DNA of 13,594 nt from an uncultured Sulfitobacter sp. (GTDB lineage Bacteria; Pseudomonadota; Alphaproteobacteria; Rhodobacterales; Rhodobacteraceae): positions 1 to 13,594 of the forward strand of contig CALAIJ010000265.1 of NCBI GenBank assembly GCA_937923365.1. The letters run 5' to 3'. The position numbers were made by a program, and so were the translations under genes. Under the pieces are notes generated by a model. That model was not told where the DNA came from and did not search any database. It saw only the letters and a program-made list of their open reading frames with translations. Below, piece after piece: positions 13,548-13,594 of this stretch. How positions within the stretch are numbered: the first letter of the stretch is position 1; each line of letters opens with the position of its first letter.

Positions 13548-13594
13548 GTGTCCAAGCAATTCAATCCCCGTCTCGCCAACGTGCCTGCCGTTGC
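13548..13594 (+). CDS. Possible 5' end of a gene cut by the window edge
   Basis: From GTG 13548 the frame is open to the end of the window and reads (V/M)SKQFNPRLANVPAV, 15 residues, which has the look of a real N-terminus. No good ribosome-binding site precedes it, and nothing in 15 residues identifies the product. ATG codons at 13523 and 13532 run into the stop at 13535-13537 and do not start this frame. Confidence 0.4.
   Translation, partial: MSKQFNPRLANVPAV

Overview
The window looks like a chromosomal segment from an alphaproteobacterium, most probably a marine Rhodobacterales (Roseobacter-group) species. The reasons are the moderately high GC content, the protein sequences (ClpA, S4, HisC, TyrC, a DUF2125 protein) and the gene order hisC-tyrC-extensin next to a DUF2125 gene and a ChaC gene, which I recall as common in that order. 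I see no insertion sequence, phage gene, CRISPR array, tRNA or rRNA. The window is cut at both ends inside genes.

Layout. (1) 2-2169, plus strand: the 3' half of clpA, followed with a 1-nt stop/start overlap by a secreted M23 (LytM-type) peptidase. (2) 2294-5980, minus strand: a ChaC-type gamma-glutamylcyclotransferase, then a tightly coupled pair encoding a MotA/TolQ/ExbB-type channel protein and a MotB-type partner with a very long coiled coil and a C-terminal OmpA domain. (3) 6048-7043, plus strand: a membrane-anchored DUF2125 protein. (4) 7044-10334, minus strand: a hotdog-fold thioesterase, then overlapping hisC, tyrC and an extensin-like LAS-type peptidase homologue. (5) 10391-10977: an AT-rich intergenic region with two pairs of matching dyad elements, leading into a plus-strand gene of unknown function. 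(6) 10981-11790: a strong terminator, rpsD (ribosomal protein S4) and its leader and promoter. (7) 11892-13440: an ornithine cyclodeaminase/mu-crystallin family gene convergent with tag (3-methyladenine DNA glycosylase I), then the first codons of a plus-strand reading frame at the right edge.

How the genes fit together. Several products act at or on the cell envelope: the M23 peptidase, the channel/OmpA pair, the DUF2125 protein and the extensin-like protein. HisC and TyrC supply histidine and aromatic amino acid synthesis; their reading frames overlap, so they are very probably co-transcribed.

Two parts deserve most attention. The first is the two-gene ion-channel/OmpA module at 2294-5379. 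It resembles flagellar MotAB and the ZorAB part of Zorya in design, but has no flagellar or ZorC/D/E neighbours here, and about 430 residues of coiled coil sit between membrane and peptidoglycan-binding domain. The second is the mirror-symmetric operator-like array at 10399-10560 between a thioesterase gene and an unknown gene; the start codon of the latter lies inside one of the elements.
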